A stretch of DNA of 64,000 nt from Kolteria novifilia (GTDB taxonomy: Bacteria > Planctomycetota > Planctomycetia > Kolteriales > Kolteriaceae), in the NCBI GenBank assembly GCA_007748055.1, contig CP036279.1, positions 4,526,001 to 4,590,000 of the forward strand, given 5' to 3'. A program made the translations under genes and the position numbers. The notes below the pieces were generated by a model. It did no database searches. It had not been told where the DNA came from and worked only from the letters and a program-made list of their open reading frames with translations. Of the stretch, positions 44,832 through 54,188 are shown piece after piece. Numbering within the stretch: the first letter of the stretch is position 1; the number at the start of each line of letters is the position of its first letter.

Positions 44832-45396
44832 TCACATCGCAAGCGGCCACGTCTCGTACCGCGTCGGGTGCGGTGTCCCAAAGCGTTCGCTTCGTTTGAT
44901 ATAAACCTTTCGTGACAAGGGAAACGGTAGCTATTCTATCTATCTCAATGCCTGCCGCATGCGCCGCAGCCAAGTAGGGAGGGTCTTGACCCACCATGCT
45001 TTCGTTCCCTGTAGTCGATTGGTGAGAGCGGCCATTTCGTCGACCGGTTGTCACCTTCCGCGACCTTTAATGGTGTCGACGCGAAGTAGGCGGCAACGTG
45101 GCTCGTGTCGATGATTCGTGGAGCGTCCTTGAACTCGCCGACTAAGTGAGATGGTGGGTCAAGGTCCTCCCTGCTGGCTGAAGGGCTGCAACAACAAAGC
45201 CTAGCAACCCGTGGATCTATTCGCTGCGGGCTGCGAACGGCTCTTTTGACCAATCTCGGCTTGGAAAAACCTCGACGAATCGACGGATTCGCGTGCACTT
45301 CTTCTCCTTGATCTTGGCCAACATGGCTCGTTCTCGCCTTGGCCCCGCTCAAATCAACGGACTGCCAACCGCGACGCGAACAAAGCCTATGTTGTG
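44832..45396. other. Intergenic region with palindromes and a MITE-like copy
   Basis: About 565 bp. It contains two family-M palindromes at 44977-44999 and 45151-45173 and the MITE-like family-2 copy at 45203-45364. The minus-strand glycosyltransferase ends at 45397. No gene. Confidence 0.5.
45203..45364 (-). mobile_element. MITE-like element, family 2 (copy A)
   Basis: About 162 bp with imperfect 15-bp terminal inverted repeats (AGCAACCCGTGGATC at the left, AATCAACGGACTGCC at the right). On the minus strand it holds a short frame reading MLAKIKEKK-CTRIRRFVEVF and ending near RDWSK, shared with copies B, C and D (60865, 61348, 62033). Confidence 0.7.
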
Positions 45397-46161
45397 TCAC
45401 TCGGCAGCGTGATAGTAGCGTTCGTAGAGCTCTTGACAGGCGGCGAGCCCCTGGGCGCGATAGCGACGACGCAGTTGAACGTTGCCCCAGACGGCGCGGA
45501 GAAAACCGACCTCTCGAAGTCGACGCGCCGAGACCGTCACCGGGATGGAAAGAACGATCGGACGGCCAAGACGCCGCAGTCGGCGGGAGAGTTCGACATC
45601 CTCCATCAAGGGCTGATCGGGAAACCCACCGCTGGTGGCGATCGATTCGCGACGAAAGAACTGGGCCTGGTCGCCGTAGCTCATGTGAGCGTACTTGGCT
45701 CGGCAATGGTCCCACCACTCGACGCCGCGCAGAAACGGATGCCGATCGTCGAAGCGGTGGCCCAGACAGCCGCCGGGGACATCGGGCGATTGAGCCATGG
45801 TCCGAACAATGGTCGCGATGGCTCGCTCGGGGAAGATCATGTCGGCATGGGCGATGAGGACGATCTCTTCGCGGACCTGGCCAACGGCATGGGCGATCTG
45901 ACAACCGCGTCCCCGCCGGGGAGCTTCGAGAAGGGTTGCTCCCATGGCCCGAGCAACGTCGAGGGTCGCATCGCTTGAACCGCCGTCGACAACGACGATC
46001 CGATCGGCGGGTTGGGACTGCCTCAGGAGGGATTCGAGCACGCCGCGCAGGGCCACTTCCTCGTTCAAGACAGGCAGGATGACCGCGAGCGTGGGCGAGG
46101 CAAGCCGCTTTTCGCCGGCCCCATCCTCGAAATCATCGTTGAGCGACGGTAGCGTTGACAT
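45397..46161 (-). CDS. Family 2 glycosyltransferase (TIGR04283-like)
   Basis: A 254-residue GT-A enzyme: ILPVLNEE, DRIVVVDGGSSDATLDVAR, and the metal motif within LIAHADMIFP. A GDQAQFFRRE segment and GGFPDQPLMEDVELSRRLRR follow, the donor/acceptor features of the TIGR04283 group, which sits near selenium and radical-SAM loci in other genomes. It probably transfers a sugar from NDP-sugar to an envelope lipid. The start at ATG 46161 has GGGGCTCGA upstream. Its gene is alone; the nearest LPS genes are 6 kb away. Confidence 0.82.
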   Translation of the reverse strand: MSTLPSLNDDFEDGAGEKRLASPTLAVILPVLNEEVALRGVLESLLRQSQPADRIVVVDGGSSDATLDVARAMGATLLEAPRRGRGCQIAHAVGQVREEIVLIAHADMIFPERAIATIVRTMAQSPDVPGGCLGHRFDDRHPFLRGVEWWDHCRAKYAHMSYGDQAQFFRRESIATSGGFPDQPLMEDVELSRRLRRLGRPIVLSIPVTVSARRLREVGFLRAVWGNVQLRRRYRAQGLAACQELYERYYHAAE

Positions 46162-46423
46162 TCGAGCCCCTGCCCCGCGTGAACACGCTTTCCTCTTTCC
46201 TCAAAAGGGTTTATCGCGATCGGAGTCCCCTCGCAAGAGCTCGATCGACGAAGTGGATCGACTCTAGAGAAACTGGAGCCAGACCATCGTCGGACAAGTT
46301 CCCGGGTTGCTCGTCGATTCGTGAGCTAAGATTCCAACACGGACGGATTCTGTTCACCGGCCGCGTGGCACGAAACAACCAATGGACCTGGCGCCGGCGT
46401 GCGACCACGGAGAGACTCCTCCC

Positions 46424-47203
46424 ATGACCGACATCTCGTCCCTGGGCGGCTTGAGCGATCTTTTGACCTCGGTGCGCGATCTCCGCAACGCGAGGGGCTC
46501 CGCCCCTACCCAAGAGACTCCCGAGAAAGAGGATCCGACCTCGAATTCGATTCGTGACGTGATCGAGCTATCGGAGAACCCGCTGGCCGCGTCGCCCGCT
46601 TCCGTCCCGAGCCAGAGTGAACTACGATCGCTCGAATTCTCGGTCGAGGCGAGCCGGACCTCGTTTCAAGCGAGTGGACCTGGGTTTCGCGCCGAGGGCT
46701 TTTCCGAACAACTGAGCCTCAACGCGACCTTCCAACAGGGCGATTTCCTCGTCCAGCTCAACGTGGAGATTCAGCGTTCGGTGCTCGGCGTCGCTTACGG
46801 CAGCGGAGCCAACCAGGAAAGTGGGGGCGGGCTGCTCGACGAACTGCTCGCGGGACTTCCGGAGGACGTTCGGGGGCAGTTCGAGCAGTTCCTCGGCGAT
46901 GGCGAACCGTCCGACTTGCTCAGCGAGTTCTTCTCGCCGGAAAACACCGCGAACCGGATCACCGATTTCGCTCTGGGTGGATTCGGGTTCTTCGAAGGAG
47001 GGACCGCGGCGTCGGAGAATTCCGAGGAGTCACGTCAGCGTTTCGCGGACTACATCCTGCCCGCGATCGAGGAGGGCTTTCAGAGCGCCCTGGGGATCCT
47101 CGGCGAGCTTCCCGAGGAGACCACCAACGAGTTGGGTCAAACCCGCAGCCTGATCGACGAACGTTTCGCCGATTTCGTCACCGGGCTCGATTCCGCCGCC
47201 TGA
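46424..47203 (+). CDS. Hypothetical protein (DUF5610-like)
   Basis: A 259-residue cytoplasmic protein; ATG 46424 after GGAGAG. The first 80 residues are polar and low-complexity. The core has FSEQLSLNATFQQGDFLVQL and then acidic amphipathic stretches GLLDELLAGLPEDVRGQFEQ and FADYILPAIEEGFQSALGIL. The second half recalls DUF5610 domains, but I am not sure. No signal peptide, membrane helix or catalytic motif. It is convergent with the second DUF1559 gene across a hairpin pair. Confidence 0.5.
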   Translation: MTDISSLGGLSDLLTSVRDLRNARGSAPTQETPEKEDPTSNSIRDVIELSENPLAASPASVPSQSELRSLEFSVEASRTSFQASGPGFRAEGFSEQLSLNATFQQGDFLVQLNVEIQRSVLGVAYGSGANQESGGGLLDELLAGLPEDVRGQFEQFLGDGEPSDLLSEFFSPENTANRITDFALGGFGFFEGGTAASENSEESRQRFADYILPAIEEGFQSALGILGELPEETTNELGQTRSLIDERFADFVTGLDSAA

Positions 47204-47227
47204 TCGGTCCGATTTGGCCCAATTTCG

Positions 47228-47303
47228 GACAAAAACGAACCGTTTTTTGTCAAGATCGAGCGCATTTTCGACAAATCTGGACCGAAAACGAACCGATTTG
47301 GTC
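47228..47303. terminator. Twin hairpins between convergent genes
   Basis: GACAAAAA...TTTTTGTC (47228-47251, perfect 8-bp stem) and GACCGAAA...ATTTGGTC (47280-47303, with two G-T pairs). Both loops read ACGAACCG or CGAACCGT. The A/T tracts flanking the first stem fit an intrinsic terminator for both converging genes. Confidence 0.55.
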
Positions 47304-47356
47304 GACGAACAAGGGCATCGACGCCCGGCCCCGAAAGCGCCTCCCACGGAGCGCGA

Positions 47357-48379
47357 CTAGAAGCCGTTGGTGATCTCGTTGCCCGCGATGGTCCCGATCC
47401 CGCGCCACACCGTTCCGTCGATCGAGTCGCCGACGAACTTGACGGCCCCGTCCCCAAGGAGGACGTGAACACCACCAGGGTGATAGCTTCGAGCGTTCAC
47501 CCCGGCGAAGGTTGGTTCGCCGTCCTTCTCGCGACTCCCCGACAAGTCGACATCGTTGTCGCTGCCGTCAACGGTGACGAAGTTTGGAGGCCACGCTGTC
47601 GTCATCCCCGTCTGGTGGACGTGGCCATCCACCCATTCGGTGTGCCCACTGGTCTTGAGCGTGCATCCCGAGGAATACTCGCCGATTGTCGAAGGATCGG
47701 CGTTCGTCGTGGGAATCGACGCCGGATCGGTCACGGAACTGAGTCCTCCGCAATCGCGATTGTACTTTTGCTGCATCAGAACTTCACCGGCTACCATCGT
47801 CTTGCTGCTGCCGTCGATCATTCCGGCGAGGCGCACGCTACTGTTGGGAAAGAAGGCCGATCGCGGCTTTTGGCTCAGCATCGTGCTTGGATTCACGCCG
47901 CCAAAGACGTACCAGTCGCCCATCGTCCATCCGTAGTTGACCCCGCCAAGCTCGACGCCAAAGTGGGTCGTCTTCTGCGACGACTTGGGATCACTGGGAC
48001 AGCCAAACAAACCAATGAGCACCGCGGAAGCGGTCGTGTTGCTCGCGTGATCGTAGGAGTGATCGAAGTTGATTCGGTCGTAGTGCTGAACACCGTCGAG
48101 ATAGGGCATCAACCGCGCGTGAATGCTCCATCCTCCAAAGACGGGTGCCCCACCCTGATAGGTCACGACGCTTGAGGGAGGCAGCACATTGAACGCCTCA
48201 ATGTAGTTGTGCAGGGCGAACCCGAGCTGCCGCATGTTGCTGGCACACTGGCTTCTTCGGGCAGCCTCGCGAGCCTGCTGAATGGCCGGGAGCAAGAGCC
48301 CCACCAGGACACCAATGATGGCGATGACCACGAGCAATTCGACGAGAGTGAATGCACGACGGGAGGGAGACGAAACCAT
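47357..48379 (-). CDS. DUF1559 pseudopilin-like protein (second)
   Basis: A 340-residue protein. The leader [19 protein letters not shown] has the prepilin-type cleavage site and glutamate; a hydrophobic helix and REAARRSQCASNMRQLGFA follow, as in typical DUF1559. The C-terminus carries HPGGVHVLLGDG, the H-x9-DG-type signature. It lies alone with no neighbour from the first copy's cassette. Its base composition matches the surrounding chromosome, unlike the first copy. Confidence 0.85.
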   Translation of the reverse strand: MVSSPSRRAFTLVELLVVIAIIGVLVGLLLPAIQQAREAARRSQCASNMRQLGFALHNYIEAFNVLPPSSVVTYQGGAPVFGGWSIHARLMPYLDGVQHYDRINFDHSYDHASNTTASAVLIGLFGCPSDPKSSQKTTHFGVELGGVNYGWTMGDWYVFGGVNPSTMLSQKPRSAFFPNSSVRLAGMIDGSSKTMVAGEVLMQQKYNRDCGGLSSVTDPASIPTTNADPSTIGEYSSGCTLKTSGHTEWVDGHVHQTGMTTAWPPNFVTVDGSDNDVDLSGSREKDGEPTFAGVNARSYHPGGVHVLLGDGAVKFVGDSIDGTVWRGIGTIAGNEITNGF

Positions 48380-48674
48380 GGCTAGCCTCAAGACGACATC
48401 GCTAGGAACAAAGTCAGTGGCAGGGACCGGCGAACAAAAAGTCACCGCTACAGATACGTAGTGAGATTGAATCCCGGTGGCAAAGCCGCACCCACAACAA
48501 TTCGCGACGCCGTCTCAATCTCACTGGAGACCCAAGCGACTGGACGAATTGTAACCGACGTCCCACCAAGCAGTTACGGAACTAGAGCGCAAAGAGACAG
48601 GAGAAGGTGCTCGGCGATCGCGCCGTCAAAAAACTTGCCGGACGCGACTCCGAAGGAAAGGCAATGGGGAGATT

Positions 48675-49415
48675 TTAGCCGCGCGTGACCACGAGATCAT
48701 CGAACGATTCAATCGTCGGATGCTCATGCCCCGGCTCGATTGGCTTGTTGCCCAAGCGGACGACCAGCGCGGTCTTCATGCCCGCGGCGCGGGCCGCGTC
48801 GAGTTCCGCCACGACATCGCTGAGAAAGAGAATCTCCTCCGGCGAGTATCGCATTTCCTGAGCGATTTTCGCATAGCTAGTCGCCTCTTTCTTGGGGCCG
48901 GTCGTGGTGTCGTAGTGACCCCGCAGGTAGACCAACAAATCGCCCGCGTCGGTGTGACCGAAGAAGAGCCGCTGAGCGGTCACGCTCCCCGAGGAATAGA
49001 TCCGGACATTGAGCCCATCCTTCGCCCATCGTTTGAGCGCGACGGGAACATCCTCGAAGACATGCGACTTTAGTTGCCCGCGGTCGTAGCCGAGTCGCCA
49101 GACCAATCCCTGAAGCTGCTTCAGCCCGGTCGCCTTGACATCCCCATCCATGAGCCGGATCACTTCGTCGTGGACGAGTTGCTGGACGTGCGAAGGCTCG
49201 AGATTGCCGCCGCACCACTGTGCCAACGACCCGGCACCGGCATCATGAGCGATCTGCTGGCAGGCCCCCATCAGCGCGGGCCGGTCCCACTCCTGCTTGA
49301 GGAACTCGGCCAGATGCTCGCGAACGAAGGGGAACATGACGTCGTAGACATAGCCGATCGAGGAAGTCGTCCCCTCGACGTCGAGCAAGATCCCGTTGAC
49401 GGAACACTCGATCAT
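48675..49415 (-). CDS. mtnC: Enolase-phosphatase E1 (methionine salvage)
   Basis: A 246-residue HAD hydrolase. The nucleophile Asp12 is in [11 protein letters not shown], whose G-T-T-S is typical of MtnC; later motifs are [20 protein letters not shown] and [13 protein letters not shown]. MtnC converts 2,3-diketo-5-methylthiopentyl-1-phosphate to the acireductone. The ATG at 49415 overlaps the stop of mtnD (ATGA), so they are coupled. The order mtnB-mtnD-mtnC gives three steps; mtnA is absent in the window. Confidence 0.9.
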   Translation of the reverse strand: MIECSVNGILLDVEGTTSSIGYVYDVMFPFVREHLAEFLKQEWDRPALMGACQQIAHDAGAGSLAQWCGGNLEPSHVQQLVHDEVIRLMDGDVKATGLKQLQGLVWRLGYDRGQLKSHVFEDVPVALKRWAKDGLNVRIYSSGSVTAQRLFFGHTDAGDLLVYLRGHYDTTTGPKKEATSYAKIAQEMRYSPEEILFLSDVVAELDAARAAGMKTALVVRLGNKPIEPGHEHPTIESFDDLVVTRG

Positions 49416-49996
49416 GGCTTGACCGCGAGGTCGATCGCCTCTTCTCCGGGCGGAAGGTAGGACGGCCCCCAACACAGGGGCGGGTACTTGTGGTCGACCC
49501 CCTCTTCGATGTATTGCGGCGTCCATCCGGACGGATCCTCGAAGAGGCGAATGGCCCGAATCGTCTTTTCGCGACAGAGGTTGAACCAGTGCCGAGTGCC
49601 GGTTGGGACGTTGATCATGTCGCCGGCGGTGACTTCGATTTCAAAGACCGGCGCGTCGTCGAGGTTGAGGTGGAAGACCCCCTTGCCCTTGAGGATGAAG
49701 CGGACTTCGTCCTCGGAATGGGTGTGTTCCTTGGCGAACTTGGTCAGCATCGCGTCGAGGCCAGGCGTCTCGGGGGTGACGTTGATCACGTCGGCGGTGA
49801 CGAAGCCCCCCTTCCGCTTGAGGGTCTCGATCTCCGGCTCGTACGCCTTGAGGATCTCCTCTGAACTCGCGTCGGGATCGACGCGTTCGGCGAGCGGCCA
49901 ACGCTCGTGCCAGAGCCCCAACGGACTGAGGAACTTGCTGATCTCCTCATCATCGATCAGCACCCGATTCTCATCGGGAATCGTAATTTTCGCCAT
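49412..49996 (-). CDS. mtnD: Acireductone dioxygenase (methionine salvage)
   Basis: A 194-residue cupin enzyme. The metal motif [18 protein letters not shown] fits H-x-H-x4-[15 protein letters not shown] contributes the last His. ARD uses Fe or Ni to cleave acireductone to the keto acid precursor of methionine (Fe) or to an off-pathway product (Ni). The metal cannot be told. The start is ATG 49996 with TGAGGAG upstream, 13 bp after the mtnB stop. Confidence 0.92.
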   Translation of the reverse strand: MAKITIPDENRVLIDDEEISKFLSPLGLWHERWPLAERVDPDASSEEILKAYEPEIETLKRKGGFVTADVINVTPETPGLDAMLTKFAKEHTHSEDEVRFILKGKGVFHLNLDDAPVFEIEVTAGDMINVPTGTRHWFNLCREKTIRAIRLFEDPSGWTPQYIEEGVDHKYPPLCWGPSYLPPGEEAIDLAVKP

Positions 49997-50009
49997 GACG
50001 TAGGACTCC

Positions 50010-50684
50010 TCAGGAAACAGTCGACGGCAAGGACAAGCTCAGCCGTCGTCCCACCGCCTCGAACAAGAACTCTAGGATTTCCACATGCCGACGGGCGGCG
50101 AAGAGATCCTTCCCCCACGTGTATAGACCGTGTCGGCGAAGGATGAACCCGTAGCGAAGGGTCTCGTCACCCTCGCGAAGCCGCTGGCTAAGTTCTTCGG
50201 AGAGCGTGCGCATGTCTTGGGAGTTTTCCACGATGGCGATCCGCTCGCGGTGCTCGTGGGTCTTGATTCCCTCGAGCCCTTTGAGCATCTCGTAGCCCTC
50301 GATCATGACGGCTCCTTCTTCCGCGAAGAGATCCGAGAGGAGCGTCGCCCATACCGAATGCGTGTGCAGGACCGCCCCCGCCCCCAATTGGGAGGCGATC
50401 ATCGTGTGCAGCAAGGTCTCGGCCGAGGGCTTGGGCTGCGTCGGGGTCGTCGCCTGCCCCGACTCGTCAACGATGACAAAGTCGTCGATCCCGAGATTGC
50501 CTTTGTCCTTGCCACTGGCGGTGATCAAGAGTCGGAGAGGATCGCGATCGAGAACCACGCTGTAGTTGCTGCTGGTGCCGACCGACCACGTCCGGGCGTG
50601 AAACTGCTGTCCGATCTCGGCCAGCGCCAGTCGCTGCGCCTCTCCGTCCAACTCGGACGCCATGACGGTGGTGGTCTGACTCAC
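50010..50684 (-). CDS. mtnB: Methylthioribulose-1-phosphate dehydratase
   Basis: A 224-residue class II aldolase-fold protein. GTG 50684 has GGGGAG 9 nt upstream; GTG 50705 is less likely. Zinc ligands are in [13 protein letters not shown] and a later [13 protein letters not shown]. It removes water from methylthioribulose-1-phosphate. It heads the minus-strand mtnB-mtnD-mtnC operon; gaps between the genes are 13 bp or overlaps. mtnA and an mtnK/mtnN-like gene must lie elsewhere. Confidence 0.9.
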   Translation of the reverse strand: MSQTTTVMASELDGEAQRLALAEIGQQFHARTWSVGTSSNYSVVLDRDPLRLLITASGKDKGNLGIDDFVIVDESGQATTPTQPKPSAETLLHTMIASQLGAGAVLHTHSVWATLLSDLFAEEGAVMIEGYEMLKGLEGIKTHEHRERIAIVENSQDMRTLSEELSQRLREGDETLRYGFILRRHGLYTWGKDLFAARRHVEILEFLFEAVGRRLSLSLPSTVS

Positions 50685-50844
50685 GCGTGCTTTCTCCCCT
50701 GTCACTTAGTCAATCGTGTCACGGACGCTCGAAGAATTGCCCCCGGCGAGACCGGCTGGGCATCCGCGACTCAAGTCGTCCAATAATCACTTGAAGAGTT
50801 TATCAGGACAGGGACATCACGCCAAAACAAAGGAGCTCAAAGCG

Positions 50845-52056
50845 TCAGCCGAGACCGGTGAACCTCGCTCCGATGTCATAAAAGCCGCCCAAAATACGGC
50901 GGCAGCGGACGATGCGAGCGCGCAGAGAGATCTGGCGACCGCGGTCGCGAGTCAACTGAACCGTGATGTCGTCGGCACAGAAGGGTTTGGTACTGATAAA
51001 CGCGATCCCGCTGTGAGAGAGATCGCGGGCGAAGTAGTAGTTCATCGTCCCCAGCTTCTCCTCGACGATGCCGACGCGGTCGGTGTAGACGAAGCGTTGA
51101 TCATCGCGTCGAGGATCGGAGGGCATGGGATGCGTTTGCCCGCCGGTGATGACGCGGTCGATCGCGCCAACCACGTCTTGAAGAGGCTCGTTGGCCCCGT
51201 GGGGCTGTTCGGCATTCGTGAAGCTGAAGGTCGCCTCGCAGCACCCGAAGTGGATCATTCCCTCTTCGCTGGGTTCGTGATCGTTGATTTCGGCGGGGAG
51301 GTAGATCAGTTCGCCTTGGTCGGCCACCTCGATCAGGATTCGCCCCGGTGGAACGAGCTGCGGCTGGACGATCGAGACGAGATCCTTCGAGAGGTGATGC
51401 GCCATCGCCGTGAAGGCCGACTCCCAATCGGGCGAACCGTCGTCGGAGACGGGAATGACCCGGACTTGCCGTTCGGCGGGCAAGCGTTCGATCGAGCGTT
51501 GATCGCGTTGGGAGTCGCTATTGAGCGTCAGGATGCAGCGTCGACCGCCGAGTTCGTAGTCGACATCATCCATGAACGAACGCATCATCAGGATTCCGCG
51601 GCCGCTACAGCAGATAGCCTCTTCGGGATCCTCGGCAAGACCCTCTTGCGTCTCGCGCGCGATAACCGCGTGGGCATCGAAACCGTTGCCGTGATCGGTG
51701 ATCGACCAACGGGCCCGCTGACCATCGTAGTCCACGACGATCTCGACCTCGCGATCGCAGTATTCCGGATCGTTGGAGCGTTGGGCGAGCGTCTCGGCGA
51801 AGACGGTGCCGCCGAGTTCCTTGAGGTCGGAGGTGATCTCGAGATTACCGTGGATGACGGCGTTGGTTAGCGCCTCGTGGAGGGCGAGCGACACCTTGTA
51901 GACGCCCTTCTCGTCGCAAAACCCATTGTTGACGGCCGTCTCGGACAGGAACCGTCCCATGGGTTCGATCAAATCGACACGACTAGGCATCCGAAGTCGG
52001 ACAAAACTTGCCTCAACCGTGGAAGCTAGGTCGAAGGTATCCTTACTCGTCGCCAA
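50845..52056 (-). CDS. Anti-sigma-type HATPase fused to PilZ domain
   Basis: A 403-residue protein; TTG 52056 has GAGGAAG upstream and begins ATSKDTFDLAST. The N-terminal half is an RsbW-like HATPase: N-box EALTNAVIHGN (61-71), DHGNGFDAHAV (about 131-141), and CCSGRGILMMRSFMDDVDYE. A middle domain (about 200-290) is of unknown fold. The C-terminal 100 residues contain RRDDQRFVYTDRVGIVEEK and RDLSHSGIAFISTKPF, a PilZ-like fold, with RRDDQR resembling the RxxxR motif. It may join cyclic-di-GMP sensing to a partner-switch kinase. No cognate sigma or STAS gene nearby. Confidence 0.75.
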   Translation of the reverse strand: MATSKDTFDLASTVEASFVRLRMPSRVDLIEPMGRFLSETAVNNGFCDEKGVYKVSLALHEALTNAVIHGNLEITSDLKELGGTVFAETLAQRSNDPEYCDREVEIVVDYDGQRARWSITDHGNGFDAHAVIARETQEGLAEDPEEAICCSGRGILMMRSFMDDVDYELGGRRCILTLNSDSQRDQRSIERLPAERQVRVIPVSDDGSPDWESAFTAMAHHLSKDLVSIVQPQLVPPGRILIEVADQGELIYLPAEINDHEPSEEGMIHFGCCEATFSFTNAEQPHGANEPLQDVVGAIDRVITGGQTHPMPSDPRRDDQRFVYTDRVGIVEEKLGTMNYYFARDLSHSGIAFISTKPFCADDITVQLTRDRGRQISLRARIVRCRRILGGFYDIGARFTGLG

Positions 52057-52577
52057 GATCGCTTCCTCGCTGGTGGATTGCAAGAGGGGCCCCCCGCCTA
52101 TTGCATGCGTCCAGATCAAGCGCGGTCGGGTGTTCGCGATTCATGCTAGCTGGAAAGCCAGCGAAGCGAAAGAGGATGGGATTGGACTAGTTTCCTCTCC
52201 TCGCACGGTCGATCCGCCGCTCCCGAAACCCTTTGCGCTCCTCCCCCAAGAAGGAACCCCGAGAGCATCTCCGAACCTATCACTCATTCCCATTGTAACA
52301 CGTAACTTCAAGACAGGAAGAAACCGGACCTGTCCGGCACGTCGAAAATATCGTGAACGATCCGTCAACAACAGTACGAAAAGAATCGCTCCCCGACGGC
52401 TTTCCGAGCGTCGCCAGAACGCAACACGCCAATAATCAAGAGGTTACCCCGACGCCCGGCCAGCTCGCCACCCGAAAAACGCCCGGATTGACAAGACTCG
52501 TCGACCGCGCATAATGCCGCGCCGCGTCGGGATAGGTCACCTTCACGCCCGTCGCGGATCGAACACGAGGAAACTAA
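52057..52577. other. Divergent intergenic region, 521 bp
   Basis: Between the HATPase-PilZ gene and kdsD. No gene is convincing and none of the repeat families is present. It should carry promoters for both. Confidence 0.4.
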
Positions 52578-53588
52578 GTGGAAATAGACGCGGCGGCGAC
52601 ACTCTCCAACGATCAACTCCGGCTCGAGCGGGCGCGGCAAGTGCTGCGCACCGAGGCGAAAGCCCTGCTCGCCGTCTCCGAGAAAATTGGTGGGTCCTTC
52701 CTCAAGGCGGCCGACGCCCTCCTAGCCTGTCCGGGAAACGTCATCGTCACCGGGATGGGAAAGTCGGGCCACGTCGCCCAAAAGATCGCGGCCACTCTCT
52801 GCTCCACCGGAACCGTCGCCTTTTTCCTGCACCCCGCCGAAGCCATTCACGGCGACTTGGGACGAGTCACACAAAACGACACAGTGCTGGCCCTCTCCGA
52901 CAGCGGAGAGACCGATGAAGTCAAACAGATCCTCACGCCCCTACGCGAATCGGGAGCGGTGCTCATCGGTATCACCGGGCGCTCCGGCTCGACCCTCGCC
53001 CGGATGTCGGACATCACGCTCTGCTACGGCCCAGTCAGCGAAGCTTGCTCTCTTGGCCTGGCTCCAACGACCAGTTCCACCGTGATGATGGCGGTCGGCG
53101 ATGCGCTCTCGATCGTGCTGATGAGCGACCGAGCCTTCGGCGACGAGGATTTTGGGCGGTTTCATCCGGGCGGAAGCCTTGGACGACAACTTCGCTCGGT
53201 CGGAGAAATGATGCGCGACGGCGAGCAACTTCGCGTCGCCCCCGCCGATCGGACCATCCGCGAGGTCTTCGTCGAGACCTGCCGACCCGGACGGCGCACC
53301 GGCGCGGTCATGCTCACCGATCCCGGCGGCAAACTCGTCGGCCTCTGCACCGACAGTGATTTGGTCAGGCAGATCGAGCAACGAAACTCGCTCGATCGCC
53401 CCATCAGCGAGATCATGACCAAGCAACCGACCATGCTGCGGCGCGAACAACGCGTCCGCGACGCGATCGCGATCCTCAAGGACCGGCATTTCAGCGAGAT
53501 TCCGGTCGTCGACGACGAGGGTCGACCCATCGGCATGATCGACATCACCGACGTGATGGACCTGTTGCCGACGCCCATGGCGGCGTGA
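52578..53588 (+). CDS. kdsD: Arabinose-5-phosphate isomerase (KdsD/KpsF)
   Basis: A 336-residue protein; GTG 52578 has GAGG upstream. A SIS sugar-phosphate domain (about 35-190) contains VIVTGMGKSGHVAQKIAATL and ALSDSGETDE; two CBS domains (about 215-330) follow. The enzyme interconverts ribulose-5-phosphate and arabinose-5-phosphate, the first step to Kdo. It is followed by kdsC after 3-33 bp and then the LptC/LptA-like gene, the same order as in E. coli, which supports an LPS role. Confidence 0.93.
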   Translation: MEIDAAATLSNDQLRLERARQVLRTEAKALLAVSEKIGGSFLKAADALLACPGNVIVTGMGKSGHVAQKIAATLCSTGTVAFFLHPAEAIHGDLGRVTQNDTVLALSDSGETDEVKQILTPLRESGAVLIGITGRSGSTLARMSDITLCYGPVSEACSLGLAPTTSSTVMMAVGDALSIVLMSDRAFGDEDFGRFHPGGSLGRQLRSVGEMMRDGEQLRVAPADRTIREVFVETCRPGRRTGAVMLTDPGGKLVGLCTDSDLVRQIEQRNSLDRPISEIMTKQPTMLRREQRVRDAIAILKDRHFSEIPVVDDEGRPIGMIDITDVMDLLPTPMAA

Positions 53589-53621
53589 GCGATGGGGGAA
53601 GAACACGAGGAAAGTCAAAGG

Positions 53622-54188
53622 ATGGCGAGGGTGACCAGTAGTCTCGGCGACGACGAATTCCGGAGCCGAGCCAACGGCATCAAGCTACTCATCCTCGATA
53701 TCGACGGGGTGATGACCGATGGAAGTATTGTCATTGATGATCATGGGAAGGAACTGAAGACCTTCTCGGTTCGCGACGGATTCGGTATCCGCTGCTGGCT
53801 TCGCGCCGGCGGCGACGTGGCGATCATCACCGGTCGGGTTTGCCAAGCGGTCGCCCACCGCTGTCGCGATTTGGGCGTGGAGCGGATCATCCAGGGGGCA
53901 CGGGACAAGATTCCGGCCTTTCGGGAGTTGCTCGCGGAAAAAGGACTCGAGCCAGCCTCGGTCTGCTACCTCGGGGACGATCTCCCCGATCTGCCGTTGA
54001 TTCGGGCGTGCGGGATTGGCGCGACAGTCGCCGACGGGCATCCGGTCGTCCGCGAGGATGCCGACGTGGTCCTCGAGAGCCCCGGCGGCAAGGGAGCCGT
54101 CCGCGAGCTCATTGAGGCGATCCTGGCATGCCAGGGACATTGGGAAGAGGTGATCGCGCACTACCGTCGCGAGATCCCCGTCCCGTAG
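53622..54188 (+). CDS. kdsC: Kdo-8-phosphate phosphatase (KdsC)
   Basis: A 188-residue HAD phosphatase with D26 and D28 in LLILDIDGVMTDGS, lacking the cap seen in other HADs, as expected. GVERIIQGARDKIPAFRELL and CYLGDDLPDLPLIRACGIG are typical of KdsC. ATG 53622 is preceded by GAGGAAAG; ATG 53592 is also possible (198 residues). It removes phosphate from Kdo-8-phosphate. The gene is coupled to kdsD, and repeats separate it from the following LptC/A-like gene. Confidence 0.92.
   Translation: MARVTSSLGDDEFRSRANGIKLLILDIDGVMTDGSIVIDDHGKELKTFSVRDGFGIRCWLRAGGDVAIITGRVCQAVAHRCRDLGVERIIQGARDKIPAFRELLAEKGLEPASVCYLGDDLPDLPLIRACGIGATVADGHPVVREDADVVLESPGGKGAVRELIEAILACQGHWEEVIAHYRREIPVP

Noticed and set aside
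44945-45904. Long minus-strand frame overlapping the family 2 glycosyltransferase
   Set aside because: It lies in another phase of the same strand; the GT frame has clear motifs and a ribosome site.
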